Source: Micromonospora parva
GTDB taxonomy: Bacteria > Actinomycetota > Actinomycetes > Mycobacteriales > Micromonosporaceae
Assembly (NCBI RefSeq): GCF_000718515.1
Contig: NZ_JNZS01000011.1
Coordinates: 186,001 to 250,000 of the forward strand
DNA: 64,000 bases
Direction: 5' to 3'
Part shown: piece by piece, positions 7,763 to 18,713 of the stretch
Layout of the letters: each line of letters starts with the position of its first letter
Position numbering within the stretch: position 1 is the stretch's first letter
Translations under genes and position numbers: made by a program
The notes under the pieces: model-generated
The model's database searches: none
Told to the model about the DNA's origin: nothing
What the model saw: only the letters and a program-made list of their open reading frames with translations

Positions 7763-9052
7763 ATGCCCGACAGCGGTTACCCCTGGCCCATTCAGACGTC
7801 CCGACTGGACAACGGCCTGCGCGTGGTGGTGAGTGAGGATCGCACCGCGCCCGCCGTGGCCGTCAACCTCTGGTACGACGTCGGCTCCCGGCACGAGCCG
7901 GCCGGGCAGACCGGTTTCGCCCACCTCTTCGAGCACCTGATGTTCGAAGGCTCGGTGAACGTGGCGAAGACCGAGCACATGAAGCTGATCCAGGGCTCCG
8001 GCGGCTCACTCAACGCCACCACCAACCCGGACCGGACCAACTACTTCGAGACGGTCCCGGCCGAGCACCTGGAGCTGGCGCTCTGGTTGGAAGCCGACCG
8101 GATGGGCGGGCTGGTCCCCGCCCTCACCCAGGAGACGCTGGACAACCAGCGGGACGTGGTGAAGAACGAGCGCCGGCAGCGCTACGAGAACGTGCCGTAC
8201 GGGGACGCCTGGTTGCGACTGCTGCCGATGCTCTACCCGCCGGGGCACCCCTACCACCACGCCACGATCGGCTCGATGGCCGACCTGAACGCCGCCGACC
8301 TCGCCACCTTCCAGGCGTTCCATCAGACCTACTACGCGCCGAACAACGCGGTGCTCACCGTGGTCGGCGACGCCACCGCCACCGACGTGTTCGCGCTCGC
8401 CGACAAGTACTTCGGCGCGCTGCCCGCCCGCGACGACATCCCGCCCGCACCGGACGGCCGCAGCGTCCCCGCCACCGGGCAGACGGCCGTCGAGTCGGTC
8501 AGCGCCGACGTGCCGGCGCCGCGGGTGTACATCGCCCACCGCAGCTACCCGTTCGGCAGCCCGGGGTACGACGTGATCACCGTGCTCGCCACGGTCCTCG
8601 GCAGCGGCCGGGGCAGCCGGCTCTACCAGCGCCTCGCCGACGGCGAGCGGATCGCGCAGCCGGACCTGGTCGGGGCGTACGGGGTGGACCTCGCGCACGG
8701 CCCGGCACCACTGATCGCCACCGCCACCGCCCGTCCCGGAGTGAGCGCCGAGCGGCTGGCCGAAGGGCTGGCCGAGGTCGTCGACGAGCTGGCCACCGTG
8801 CCGGTCACCGCCGCCGAACTGGACCGGGCCAAGGCGTTGCTCAGCACCGGCTGGTGGCGTCAGCTGTCCACCGTCGACGGCCGCGCCGACCTGCTCGGCC
8901 GGTACGCCACGCAGTTCGGTGACCCGGCCCGCGTCGCCGACCACCTGCCGGCGCTGCTCGCGGTCACCGCCGAGCAGATCGCCGAGGCCGCCGCCGACGT
9001 GCTCGCCACCGACCGGGTGACCTTGACCTACCTGCCCGAGGAGACCTCATGA
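7763..9052 (+). CDS. M16 family zinc metallopeptidase, active subunit
   Basis: 429 residues. The inverted zinc motif HLFEHLMFEG (HxxEH) is at about residues 54-63, with the downstream Glu in the ETLDNQRDVVKNERR block typical of M16. The C-terminal M16 domain follows (YGVDLAHGPAPLIATA). TAGCGT lies 6 nt before the ATG and no ribosome site is seen, so the gene is probably leaderless. The stop overlaps the next gene (ATGA), pairing the active subunit with a likely inactive one, as in mitochondrial-processing-peptidase-like heterodimers. Confidence 0.92.
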   Translation: MPDSGYPWPIQTSRLDNGLRVVVSEDRTAPAVAVNLWYDVGSRHEPAGQTGFAHLFEHLMFEGSVNVAKTEHMKLIQGSGGSLNATTNPDRTNYFETVPAEHLELALWLEADRMGGLVPALTQETLDNQRDVVKNERRQRYENVPYGDAWLRLLPMLYPPGHPYHHATIGSMADLNAADLATFQAFHQTYYAPNNAVLTVVGDATATDVFALADKYFGALPARDDIPPAPDGRSVPATGQTAVESVSADVPAPRVYIAHRSYPFGSPGYDVITVLATVLGSGRGSRLYQRLADGERIAQPDLVGAYGVDLAHGPAPLIATATARPGVSAERLAEGLAEVVDELATVPVTAAELDRAKALLSTGWWRQLSTVDGRADLLGRYATQFGDPARVADHLPALLAVTAEQIAEAAADVLATDRVTLTYLPEETS

Positions 9053-10386
9053 CGCTGATCGCCGACCGTCCCGGCCCGGGTGCCGCCCGCCCGTACCGGT
9101 TCCCGCCGGTGGTCCGCCGCGCCGTGGCCGGTGGTCAGGTCGTCGCCGCGCACCTGCCGGGGCAGAACCTCGCCGTGGCCCTGCTGCTGCTCGACGTGGG
9201 CGCGGGCCAGGAGCCGGTCGGCAAGGAGGGCCTGTCCGGTGTGCTGGCCAAGGCGTTGGAGGAGGGGACCGCGCAGCGGGACGCCGCCGCGTACGCCCTC
9301 GCCGTCGAAGGGCTCGGCACCGCCTTGTCGACCGGCCTGGACTGGGACTCGTTCCAGGCCAGCGTGGTGATCCCGGTGGACCGGCTGCACGCGGCAGTGG
9401 AGTTGCTGGCCGAGGCGGTCCGCACGCCCAGGCTGGACCCCGCCGACGTACGCCGGGTCCGCGACGACGAGGCGACAGCGCTCCGCATGGACTGGGCCAA
9501 CCCCGGCCCGCGCGCCGACGCCGCGCTGCGGGCCGACCTGTTCGGCGCGCAGAACCGCTGGGGGCGGCCGATGCACGGCGACCCGGAGTCGGTCGCCGGG
9601 TTGGACGTGGAGGACGTCACTGTCTTCCACTCCGAGTGGTTCCTGCGCCCCGGCACCCTGATCGTCGCCGGTGACCTGGACCGGATCGACCTCGACGCGC
9701 TGGCCGCCGCGGCGTTCGCCGGCACCGGTGGTGGCCCCGCCGAGCGCGGCGGCCCCCTTGAGGTGCCGACGCACAACGGTCGGCGGATCATCCTGGTGGA
9801 CCGACCCGGGTCGGTGCAGTCGACGCTGCGGCTGGGCCACCCGGCACCACACCGGGCGCACCCCGATCACGTGCCGATGACGCTCGCCGGCACGGTGCTC
9901 GGCGGTGCGTTCACGTCCCGGCTCAACCACCTGCTGCGTGAGGTCCGCGGCTACACCTACGGCATCCGGGCTGACTTCGCCGCGTCGCGCCGGTTCGGTC
10001 GGTTCGCGGTCAGCTCCGGGGTGCAGACGGCGGTCACCGCGCCGGCAGTGGTCGAGGCGGTGGGCGAGATCACCCGTACCCAGGCCAGCGGGGTGACCGA
10101 GGACGAGCTGGAGGTGGCCCGCTCGTGGCGGGCCGGGCAGCTCTCGGTCGAGTTGCAGAGCCCTCGGGCGATCGCCTCCGCGCTGACCACCCTGGTGGTG
10201 CACGACCTGCCGGACGACTACCACGCGCGGTTGCGGGAGGCGCTGCTCTCCGCCGACGTGGAGCAGGTCTCCGCGGCGGCGGCCACCCACCTGCACCCGG
10301 AGGCCCTGACCCTGGTCATCGAGGGCGACGCCGCAGCCATCCGCGACGACCTCCAGGCCACCGCCCTGGGCGACCTCCTCCCCTAA
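9049..10386 (+). CDS. M16 family protein, probably inactive partner
   Basis: 445 residues overlapping the previous gene by 4 bp. The fold signals of M16 are present (HLLREVRGYTYGIRADFA is the conserved C-terminal motif), but where the zinc motif should be the sequence reads GLSGVLAKALEEG, with neither histidine. It is therefore probably the non-catalytic, substrate-gating half of a heterodimer with the preceding protein. Confidence 0.9.
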   Translation: MTLIADRPGPGAARPYRFPPVVRRAVAGGQVVAAHLPGQNLAVALLLLDVGAGQEPVGKEGLSGVLAKALEEGTAQRDAAAYALAVEGLGTALSTGLDWDSFQASVVIPVDRLHAAVELLAEAVRTPRLDPADVRRVRDDEATALRMDWANPGPRADAALRADLFGAQNRWGRPMHGDPESVAGLDVEDVTVFHSEWFLRPGTLIVAGDLDRIDLDALAAAAFAGTGGGPAERGGPLEVPTHNGRRIILVDRPGSVQSTLRLGHPAPHRAHPDHVPMTLAGTVLGGAFTSRLNHLLREVRGYTYGIRADFAASRRFGRFAVSSGVQTAVTAPAVVEAVGEITRTQASGVTEDELEVARSWRAGQLSVELQSPRAIASALTTLVVHDLPDDYHARLREALLSADVEQVSAAAATHLHPEALTLVIEGDAAAIRDDLQATALGDLLP

Positions 10387-10426
10387 CCCCACCCACCCCT
10401 GCTCCCGGCCTCCCGGCCCTCCGCTT

Positions 10427-10489
10427 CGTTGATCATGAAGTTGTTGCCACCTCCGACGGCGTGTCGCGGCAACAGCTTCATGGTCGACG
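10427..10489. repeat. GATC-ended long inverted repeat 1
   Basis: Two 22-nt arms (10427-10448 and 10468-10489) match in inverted orientation with three mismatches, all T/C differences that still allow G-U pairing in RNA. The outer part carries GATCATGAAG. It lies between the M16 pair and asd. Similar hairpins with different stem sequences are at 13540, 45617 and 50112. Confidence 0.75.
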
Positions 10490-10496
10490 GGGGTGA

Positions 10497-12283
<1,787 letters not shown>

Positions 12284-12293
12284 CCCCGACCGG

Positions 12294-12875
12294 TCAGCCC
12301 GGTTCGATCACGGTCACGCCGGGCCAACGCTGCGCCGGTCGGTGCCGGGCCAGCCGTCGCCGGGACAATGCCACACCCACCCGGGCCGGGTTGTGTCGCC
12401 ACACCCCACGCAAGAGGTCCGCGAGGCCGTACGGCGCACAGACCTTCAGCCGGTCGGCCGAGTCCAGGCGGACGGCCACCGCTGTCGCGTACTCCGGCCA
12501 GGTGGCGACCGCCTCGGTGACATCGCGGTACGGGGTGATCGGTTCGCCGCCGAACTTCGCCGCGTACCAGGTGTGCACCGCCGCCTGGTTGCGCGCCTCC
12601 CACGGCGGTTGCGGCCACGCCGCCGTCAGCCGGGCGGTGGCCCGGTCGTCGTCCTCGCGGGTCAGCCGGGTCGGGTCGAAGAAGACCACGTCCACGTCCC
12701 GGACCGTCGCCGGGTCGAACCCGTGTCCGTACCGCTCGCCCCAGACCAGGTCACGCAGGACGCCCGCGCCGATCCAGGCGTCCGGCAGCCCCGAGTCGCG
12801 CACCACTGTCAGCGCCCGGGTCAACCACCGGTTGCCGGCCACCAGCTCCCGCAGCTCCGACTCGTCCGCCGCCAT
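12294..12875 (-). CDS. Nucleotidyltransferase family protein (DUF925-like)
   Basis: 193 residues. The pattern AWIGAGVLRDLVWGERYGH, then RDVDVVFFDPTRLTREDD, fits the NTP_transf_6 (DUF925) family, with the DxD metal-binding pair in DVDVVFFD. WYAAKFGGEPITPYRDVTEAVATWPEYATAVAVRLD is the usual C-terminal block. Substrate unknown. Start at ATG 12875, which has TACGGT 6 nt upstream; the frame runs to 13229 but overlaps the CBS gene on the other strand. Confidence 0.85.
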   Translation of the reverse strand: MAADESELRELVAGNRWLTRALTVVRDSGLPDAWIGAGVLRDLVWGERYGHGFDPATVRDVDVVFFDPTRLTREDDDRATARLTAAWPQPPWEARNQAAVHTWYAAKFGGEPITPYRDVTEAVATWPEYATAVAVRLDSADRLKVCAPYGLADLLRGVWRHNPARVGVALSRRRLARHRPAQRWPGVTVIEPG

Positions 12876-13044
12876 CAGCCCACCGTAGGCGGCCACCCCG
12901 GGGTGCACTGCCCCCGGGCGGGTCGGCGGGCGGCGGGTCCGAGGTGCGGCGTGTGCGGCAGCGCCGGTAGCGACCGGCGGCGGGGCGTTACCCGGTGCCG
13001 GGCGGCGGGTAGACGGGCCGTGCCGACACCGAGAGGGGAGCACC

Positions 13045-13461
13045 ATGACAACGGTCGGAGAGTTCATGACGACCCGGTTGGTGACGATGGACGGCAACGA
13101 CACGCTCATCGCGGCCGCGCAGGAGATGCGTGACAGCGCGATCGGAGACGTGGTGGTGACCGACGGCGACAGTGTGGTCGGCATCGTCACGGACCGGGAC
13201 ATCACGGTCCGAGGTGTCGCGGAGAACATGGATCCGGGCTCGACCCGGTTGAATCAGATCACCACTCGCGACGTGATCACGGTGAGTCAGTACGACGATG
13301 CCGTGGCCGCCGCTGACCTGATGCGGACGTACGCCGTACGCCGGTTGCCGGTGATTGACGACGGACGCCTGGTTGGCCTGGTCTCGATGGGTGACCTCGC
13401 GGTCGAGCGTGAACCGCAGTCGGTCCTGGCCGACATCAGCGCCGACGACCCGAACAACTGA
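13045..13461 (+). CDS. CBS domain pair protein
   Basis: 138 residues made up of two CBS motifs: residues 1-60 (MTTRLVTMDGNDTLIAAAQEMRDSAIGDVVVTDGDSVVGIVTDRDI) and 72-125 (RDVITVSQYDDAVAAADLMRTYAVRRLPVIDDGRLVGLVSMGD). CBS pairs bind adenine nucleotides and act as energy sensors; no effector domain is attached. ATG has GAGAGGGGAGCACC upstream. A hairpin terminator follows. Confidence 0.92.
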   Translation: MTTVGEFMTTRLVTMDGNDTLIAAAQEMRDSAIGDVVVTDGDSVVGIVTDRDITVRGVAENMDPGSTRLNQITTRDVITVSQYDDAVAAADLMRTYAVRRLPVIDDGRLVGLVSMGDLAVEREPQSVLADISADDPNN

Positions 13462-13478
13462 CCGTCCGCCGCGCCAGA

Positions 13479-13516
13479 CGCGCGCCGGCCCTCCCCAAGG
13501 GGAGAGCCGGCGCGCG
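13479..13516 (+). terminator. Terminator hairpin after the CBS gene
   Basis: Outer stem CGCGCGCCGGC (13479-13489) pairs with 13506-13516, and an inner stem CTCCCC/GGGGAG continues it around a 2-nt loop. It starts 18 bp after the stop. Confidence 0.7.
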
Positions 13517-13539
13517 CTCTGTCCCCCACCCCTCCCCGC

Positions 13540-13598
13540 GTGATCAAGAGCTTTGCGTCACGACCCGCCCACTGTGGTGACGCAAACCTCTTGATCAC
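13540..13598. repeat. GATC-ended long inverted repeat 2
   Basis: Arms 13540-13560 and 13578-13598 are inverted copies with one mismatch in 21; each has TGATCA near its outer end. It lies between the CBS gene and the SCP2-like gene, just past a separate terminator hairpin. Confidence 0.75.
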
Positions 13599-13757
13599 CG
13601 AGAGCAAGGAGCAAGGGGGTGGGGGTCACCTGAATTGGGTGAGGTTGGGCGTGGGGGAGGGCGGGGACCCGTGCGGGGACGTGCAACGCCGGCCGTCCGC
13701 GCGACGCGAGCGCGGTGGGTGGGATCCCCGGCCCGGCAACTGGGAGGAGTGGACCCG

Positions 13758-14129
13758 ATGGTGGACGCGACCACGAGGTTCTTCGAGGACCTGGACCGGC
13801 GGGGGTACGAACCCCTGCTGGCCAAGACCTCCGGGACGCTGCGGATCGACCTGCACGAGGGGGCGCAGACCCGGCACTGGCTGCTGAGGATCGATCACGG
13901 CCGGCTGAACGTCAGCCAGGAGGACCAGGAGGCCGACACGGTGATCGGCGCTAGCCCGAGCCTCTTCGACGACATCGCCTCGGGGCGCGAGCACGGCCTG
14001 GCCGCGCTGCTGCGCGGCGACATGACGGCGTCGGGCGACCTTCGGCTGGTCGTACAGGTGGAGCGGATCTTCCCGGGGTCACCGGACGCCCGTGGGCCAC
14101 GTCGACGTTTCGCCGGGGAGGTGCACTGA
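13758..14129 (+). CDS. SCP2-like sterol-binding domain protein
   Basis: 123 residues. The pattern GTLRIDLHEGAQTRHWLLRIDHGRLNVSQEDQEADTVIGASPSLFDDIASGRE, with LLRGDMTASGDLRLVVQVERIFPG, is that of SCP2/lipid-carrier-type domains. ATG 13758 has GGGAGGAG upstream. The stop overlaps the next start (TGATG), so it is coupled to the glycosidase gene. Confidence 0.82.
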   Translation: MVDATTRFFEDLDRRGYEPLLAKTSGTLRIDLHEGAQTRHWLLRIDHGRLNVSQEDQEADTVIGASPSLFDDIASGREHGLAALLRGDMTASGDLRLVVQVERIFPGSPDARGPRRRFAGEVH

Positions 14130-16189
14130 TGGGGCAGAGCAACACGATCCGGATCCTGGACGGCAACACGTTCGTCGTCTGCGAGGACACCGGTGACATC
14201 GAGGCGACGCCGAGCGAGCCCACCGGGCTCTTCTCCATCGACACCCGGTTCCTGTCGACCTGGGTGCTGACAGTCAACGGTGAGCGACTCAACTCGCTCT
14301 CCTTCGACGACCTGCAGTATTTCGAGTCGCGCTTCTTCCTGGTCCCCGGGATGGCCACGCACTACGTGGACGCGAAGTTGTCGATCATCCGGGAGCGGGC
14401 GGTGGGCGGCAGCTTCCGGGAGCAACTGACCATTCTCAACCACGACGAGAAGCCGGTCGACCTGGAAGTCCGGATGGACGCGGCGTCGGACTTCGCCGAC
14501 CTGTTCCAGGTCAAGGACGAGATCCTGAACAAGAAGGGCGAGATCTACACCGAGGTGGAGCCGGATCGGCTGCGGCTGGGCTACCGGCGGGGGAACTTCC
14601 GGCGGGAGACGGTGATCTCGTCGTCGATGTCGGCCCGGTACGACAGCAAGGGTTTCGCGTACACCGTGCACCTGGAGCCGAACGAGCAGTGGGAAGCCTC
14701 GATCGACGTCGAGACCAACGCGGTCGGGCCCACCGGCCGGGACCTTCGTCTGGGGCTGCGCAAGCATGGCACCGAGCGGCTCGCCCTCCAGCACGACCTG
14801 GAGCAGTGGATCGCCGACGCGCCCAAGGTCAACAGTGAGCACGGCCGGGTGGCCAGCACGTACCGGCGCAGCCTGATCGACCTGGCCGCGCTGCGTTTCC
14901 CGCCGTTGTCACTGGGCGGCGCCACCCTGCCGGCCGCCGGTCTGCCCTGGTTCATGACCATGTTCGGCCGGGACAGCATCCTCACCTGCCTGCAGACGCT
15001 GCCGTTCACCCCGCAGCTGTCGAAGACGACGCTGCGCATCCTGGCGTCCCTGCAGGGCAGCCGGTTCGACGACTTCCGGGACGAGGACCCGGGGCGCATC
15101 CTGCACGAGATGCGCTACGGCGAAACCGCCGCCTTCGAGGAGCAGCCCCACTCTCCGTACTACGGCTCGGTGGACGCGACGCCGCTGTTCATCGTGCTGC
15201 TCGACGAGTACGAGCGGTGGAGCGGGGACGTCGAGCTGGTCAGGGAGCTGGAGCAGGAGTCCCGGGCGGCGCTGAGGTGGATCGACAACTACGCCGACCT
15301 CGTCGGCAACGGCTACATCTGGTACGAGCGCCGCAACACCGACACCGGCCTGGAGAACCAGTGCTGGAAGGACTCCTGGGACTCGATCTCCTACTCCGAC
15401 GGCACGCTGCCGCCGTTCCCACGGGCAACCTGCGAGGTGCAGGGGTACGCGTACGACGCGAAGGTCCGGGCGGCCCGGTTGGCTCGCGAATTCTGGGGTG
15501 ACCCGGAGTTCGCCGACCAGCTGGAGCGGGAGGCGGCGCAGCTCAAGGAGCGGTTCAACCGGGACTGGTGGGTCGACGACGGCGAGTACTTCGCCCTGGC
15601 CCTGGACCCGGACGGCCGCCAGTGCGACATCCTCAGCTCCAACATCGGCCACCTGCTGTGGAGTGGGATCGTCGAGCCCGAGCGGGCGGAGAAGCTCGCC
15701 GCACACCTGGTCGGGCCGCGGCTGTTCTCCGGCTGGGGGGTGCGGACGCTCGCCGAGGGGGAGGCGCGGTACAACCCCATCGGCTACCACAACGGCACGA
15801 TCTGGCCGTTCGACAACTCGTTCATCGCCTGGGGTCTGCGCCGCTACGGCTTCGCCGAGGAGGCCGCGACCATCGCCAACGGCATCCTGGACGCGGCAAC
15901 GTACTTCGACGGCCGGTTGCCGGAGGCATTCGGCGGCTACCCGCGGGAGCTGACCAAGTTCCCGGTGGAGTACCCGACGGCGTGCAGCCCGCAGGCGTGG
16001 TCGACGGGCGCACCGCTGTTGTTGCTGCGCACCATGCTCGGTCTGGAGCCGCACGAGGGTCACCTGGCGGTCGCGCCCCGGCTGCCGGTCGGAATGGGCC
16101 GCATCGAGGTGTTGGACATCCCGGGTCGGTGGGGTCGGGTGGACGCGTTCGCCCGGGGTCGACTGGACCTGAACGCCCTCACCGACTGA
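14129..16189 (+). CDS. Glycogen-debranching-type glycosidase (amylo-alpha-1,6-glucosidase-like)
   Basis: 686 residues. An N-terminal beta-sandwich domain (about 10-220, LDGNTFVVCEDTGDIEA, GLFSIDTRFLS) is the glycogen debranching N-terminal type; the catalytic (alpha/alpha)6 barrel follows (about 240-680). Landmarks: GLPWFMTMFGRDSILTCLQ, ILHEMRYGE, YYGSVDATPLFIVLL, NQCWKDSWDSI, EVQGYAYDA, NPIGYHNGTIWPFDNSFIAWG and FPVEYPTACSPQAWS. Homologues occur with trehalose or glycogen metabolism in actinomycetes; exact substrate not set by sequence. Coupled to the upstream SCP2-like gene. Confidence 0.9.
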   Translation: MGQSNTIRILDGNTFVVCEDTGDIEATPSEPTGLFSIDTRFLSTWVLTVNGERLNSLSFDDLQYFESRFFLVPGMATHYVDAKLSIIRERAVGGSFREQLTILNHDEKPVDLEVRMDAASDFADLFQVKDEILNKKGEIYTEVEPDRLRLGYRRGNFRRETVISSSMSARYDSKGFAYTVHLEPNEQWEASIDVETNAVGPTGRDLRLGLRKHGTERLALQHDLEQWIADAPKVNSEHGRVASTYRRSLIDLAALRFPPLSLGGATLPAAGLPWFMTMFGRDSILTCLQTLPFTPQLSKTTLRILASLQGSRFDDFRDEDPGRILHEMRYGETAAFEEQPHSPYYGSVDATPLFIVLLDEYERWSGDVELVRELEQESRAALRWIDNYADLVGNGYIWYERRNTDTGLENQCWKDSWDSISYSDGTLPPFPRATCEVQGYAYDAKVRAARLAREFWGDPEFADQLEREAAQLKERFNRDWWVDDGEYFALALDPDGRQCDILSSNIGHLLWSGIVEPERAEKLAAHLVGPRLFSGWGVRTLAEGEARYNPIGYHNGTIWPFDNSFIAWGLRRYGFAEEAATIANGILDAATYFDGRLPEAFGGYPRELTKFPVEYPTACSPQAWSTGAPLLLLRTMLGLEPHEGHLAVAPRLPVGMGRIEVLDIPGRWGRVDAFARGRLDLNALTD

Positions 16190-16203
16190 CCGGCTCGACA
16201 GCC

Positions 16204-16244
16204 GAACCGGCGGTGGCGCGCACCACCCGTGCCGCCGCCGGTTC
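16204..16244 (+). terminator. Terminator hairpin after the glycosidase gene
   Basis: A 14-bp stem (16204-16217 with 16231-16244), one G-U-type mismatch, 13-nt loop, 15 bp after the stop. Confidence 0.6.
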
Positions 16245-16286
16245 GCCACCCAGCCGATCTCCAGCCGGTCAGGGTAGATTCTGCGA

Positions 16287-17039
16287 ATGCCGGAGCTCGT
16301 GTACCCGCCCGTTATCGCCGCCGCCAAGACGCTGTTCCGGGTCCTCGACCTGAAGATCACCATCGAGGGCGCCCACCACGTACCCCGCACTGGTGGGGCG
16401 GTGCTGGCCAGCAACCACGTGAGCTACCTCGACTTCATCTTCGCCGGTCTGGGCGCTAACGCGTCGGGTCGGCTGGTTCGGTTCATGGCCAAGGAGTCGG
16501 TCTTCAACCACCGGATCTCCGGCCCGCTCATGCGCGGCATGCGGCACATCCCGGTGGACCGGCAGGCCGGCGCGGCCTCGTTCCGCGCCGCCGTGAGCGC
16601 GCTCAAGCAGGGCGAGGTCGTCGGTGTCTTCCCCGAGGCGACGATCAGCCGGTCGTTCACCGTCAAGGAACTCAAGAGCGGCACGGTCCGGATGGCCCGC
16701 TCGGCGAAGGTGCCGGTGCTGCCCGTCGCGTTGTGGGGCACCCAGCGCCTCTGGACCAAGGGCCGCCCGCGCACCCTGACCCGCCGGCACACGCCGATCA
16801 CCATCCTGATCGGCGAGCCCATCAACCCGGCGGACTTCCCCGACCCGAACGTGCTGGCCGCCGAGCTGACCACCCGGCTCAGCGCCCTCGTCGACCGGGC
16901 GCAGCGGGACTACCCGGACACTCCGGCCGGCCCGGATGACACCTGGTGGCAGCCCGCGCACCTGGGCGGCAGCGCGCCCACGCCGGAGGAGGCCGCCGCG
17001 CTGGACGCCGCCGCCGAAGAGCGCACCCCCAGCGTCTGA
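16287..17039 (+). CDS. 1-acylglycerol-3-phosphate acyltransferase (PlsC family)
   Basis: 250 residues. Acylates lysophosphatidate in phospholipid synthesis at the inner membrane face. Catalytic motif NHVSYLDF (NHxxxxD) at about 46-53; second block RHIPVDRQ; third block GVFPEATISRS, where the usual FPEGT is FPEAT; and the PVLPVALWG motif. TAGATT lies 6 nt before the ATG with no ribosome site, so probably leaderless. Confidence 0.92.
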   Translation: MPELVYPPVIAAAKTLFRVLDLKITIEGAHHVPRTGGAVLASNHVSYLDFIFAGLGANASGRLVRFMAKESVFNHRISGPLMRGMRHIPVDRQAGAASFRAAVSALKQGEVVGVFPEATISRSFTVKELKSGTVRMARSAKVPVLPVALWGTQRLWTKGRPRTLTRRHTPITILIGEPINPADFPDPNVLAAELTTRLSALVDRAQRDYPDTPAGPDDTWWQPAHLGGSAPTPEEAAALDAAAEERTPSV

Positions 17040-17119
17040 CGCCAGGTTGGCCGGATCGTTCCGCACCCGGGCAGGATGGTGTCTGCCGGTGTGAACGCCG
17101 TCGGACCAGTATCGAGGTC

Positions 17120-17728
17120 ATGAACAGAGCAGCACTCGTCGTGATCGACGTACAGGAGTCCTTCCGTCAGCGCCCGATCTGGGCGTACGGCTCCAACCCC
17201 GACATGATCCGCCAGGTCGACCGGCTGGTGGCTGCCGCCCGGCAGCGCGGCGACCTGGTGGTCTGGGTCCTGCACTCAGAACCCGGCACGGGCGGGTTGT
17301 TCGACCCCGCCCTCGGGTACGTGCGGCTGATCGACGGGCTGGTCCCCGCCCAGGATGAGCCGACACTGGTCAAGACGGCGCACAACGCGTTCACCACCAC
17401 GAACCTCCAGCAGCTGCTCACCCAGGCGGGCATCACCGACATCACCGTCTGCGGCATCCGCACCGAGCAGTGCGTGGAGACCACCACCCGGGTCGGCGCC
17501 GACCTCGGCTACCGGATGACCTTCGTCACCGACGCCACGCTGACCTTCCCCATCCCGCACCGGGCCCTGCCGGACACCGCCACCGTCGCGGAGATCCTCG
17601 CCGACCCGCGCACCCTGACCAACGAGGAGATCGTGACCCGCACCGAGTACGCGCTCGCCGGCCGCTTCGCGACCATCCGAACCGTTGACGAACTGGTCGG
17701 CGCGACAGTCGTCGGCAGCGGGGGCTGA
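17120..17728 (+). CDS. Isochorismatase/cysteine hydrolase family protein
   Basis: 202 residues. The catalytic triad is visible: Asp in ALVVIDVQESF, Lys in LVKTAHNAF and Cys in GIRTEQCVETTT. Members hydrolyse amides (nicotinamidase-like) or isochorismate; the substrate is not clear. The next gene, 5 bp on, codes a GlxA-type regulator that often controls such hydrolases, so the two are probably one operon. The frame runs back to 16946, but the family motif begins at ATG 17120. Confidence 0.9.
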   Translation: MNRAALVVIDVQESFRQRPIWAYGSNPDMIRQVDRLVAAARQRGDLVVWVLHSEPGTGGLFDPALGYVRLIDGLVPAQDEPTLVKTAHNAFTTTNLQQLLTQAGITDITVCGIRTEQCVETTTRVGADLGYRMTFVTDATLTFPIPHRALPDTATVAEILADPRTLTNEEIVTRTEYALAGRFATIRTVDELVGATVVGSGG

Positions 17729-17732
17729 CCTG

Positions 17733-18713
17733 GTGACCCGGGTCGTCTTCCTGCTGGTCCCACAGCTGCACCTGCTGGACCTCGCCGGACCGGCCCAGGT
17801 CTTCTCCAGCGCCGCCGACCTGGGGTACGACTACCAGCTGCACTACGTCGCCGAACGCGAACAGGTGCCGACTGTGCAGGGCGTACCGCTGGTCGCCGAC
17901 ACCCGGTGGCCCGAACTGGCCCCGGACGACCTGGTGATAGTGCCGGGCTGGCGGCCGGCGGCGCACGGGCCGCAGGGGCCGGTGTCTCCCGGCGACCTGC
18001 GGCGGCTCGCCGCGCACCACGCGGCCGGCGGCACGGTGGCCAGCGTCTGCGCCGGGGCGTACGCGCTCGGCCGGGCCGGGCTGCTCGACGGCCGCCGCTG
18101 CACCACCCACCACGAGGTGCAGGACGACCTGGCGCGCCGGCACCCGGCGGCCCAGGTCGTCCGCGACGTGCTGTACGTGGTGGACGACCGGGTGGTCACC
18201 TCGGCGGGCATCGCCAGTGGCATCGACGTGGCGCTGCACCTGGTGGCGACCCGGCACGGCCCGGCGACCGCCGCGAAGATCGCCCGCACGCTGGTCGTCT
18301 ACGCCCGCCGCAACGGGCACGAGCCACAGGCCAGCGCCCTGATGCGGCACCGTTCCCACCTGTCCGACTCGGTGCACCGGGTGCAGGATCTGATCGACAG
18401 TCGGTACGCCGAGCCCCTGCCGCTGGCCGAGCTTGCCGCCGCCGGCGGCGTTGCCGAACGGACACTGACCCGGCTGTTCCGGGCGAGCACCGGCCTCACC
18501 CCGCTGGGCTATCAGCAGCTGCTCCGGGTGGAACGGGCCGAGCACCTGATCGGGCACGGCAGCACCGTGGAAGCCGCCGCGCGGGCCGTCGGCTTCACCG
18601 ATGCCCGGATGCTGCGCCGCCTGCGAGCCCGCCCCACGAGGTCGGCTCCGGTCTTGACCGGTAGTAGTCGTCCCGGGAGTGGAACTCCACCGGCAACGAG
18701 CCGGGCAGCGTGA
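17733..18713 (+). CDS. GlxA-type AraC regulator (DJ-1/PfpI plus HTH)
   Basis: 326 residues from GTG 17733, 5 bp after the isochorismatase stop. Residues 1-170 form a DJ-1/PfpI domain (VVFLLVPQLHLLDLAGPAQVF; Cys in VASVCAGAYALGRAGLL). Residues about 210-310 form an AraC double HTH (PLPLAELAAAGGVAERTLTRLFRASTGLTPLGYQQLLRVERAEHLI). The last ~25 residues are Ser/Pro/Thr-rich and run antisense through the 3' end of the convergent gene (119 bp overlap), so the native C-terminus may have been extended by loss of the intergenic gap. Confidence 0.88.
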   Translation: MTRVVFLLVPQLHLLDLAGPAQVFSSAADLGYDYQLHYVAEREQVPTVQGVPLVADTRWPELAPDDLVIVPGWRPAAHGPQGPVSPGDLRRLAAHHAAGGTVASVCAGAYALGRAGLLDGRRCTTHHEVQDDLARRHPAAQVVRDVLYVVDDRVVTSAGIASGIDVALHLVATRHGPATAAKIARTLVVYARRNGHEPQASALMRHRSHLSDSVHRVQDLIDSRYAEPLPLAELAAAGGVAERTLTRLFRASTGLTPLGYQQLLRVERAEHLIGHGSTVEAAARAVGFTDARMLRRLRARPTRSAPVLTGSSRPGSGTPPATSRAA

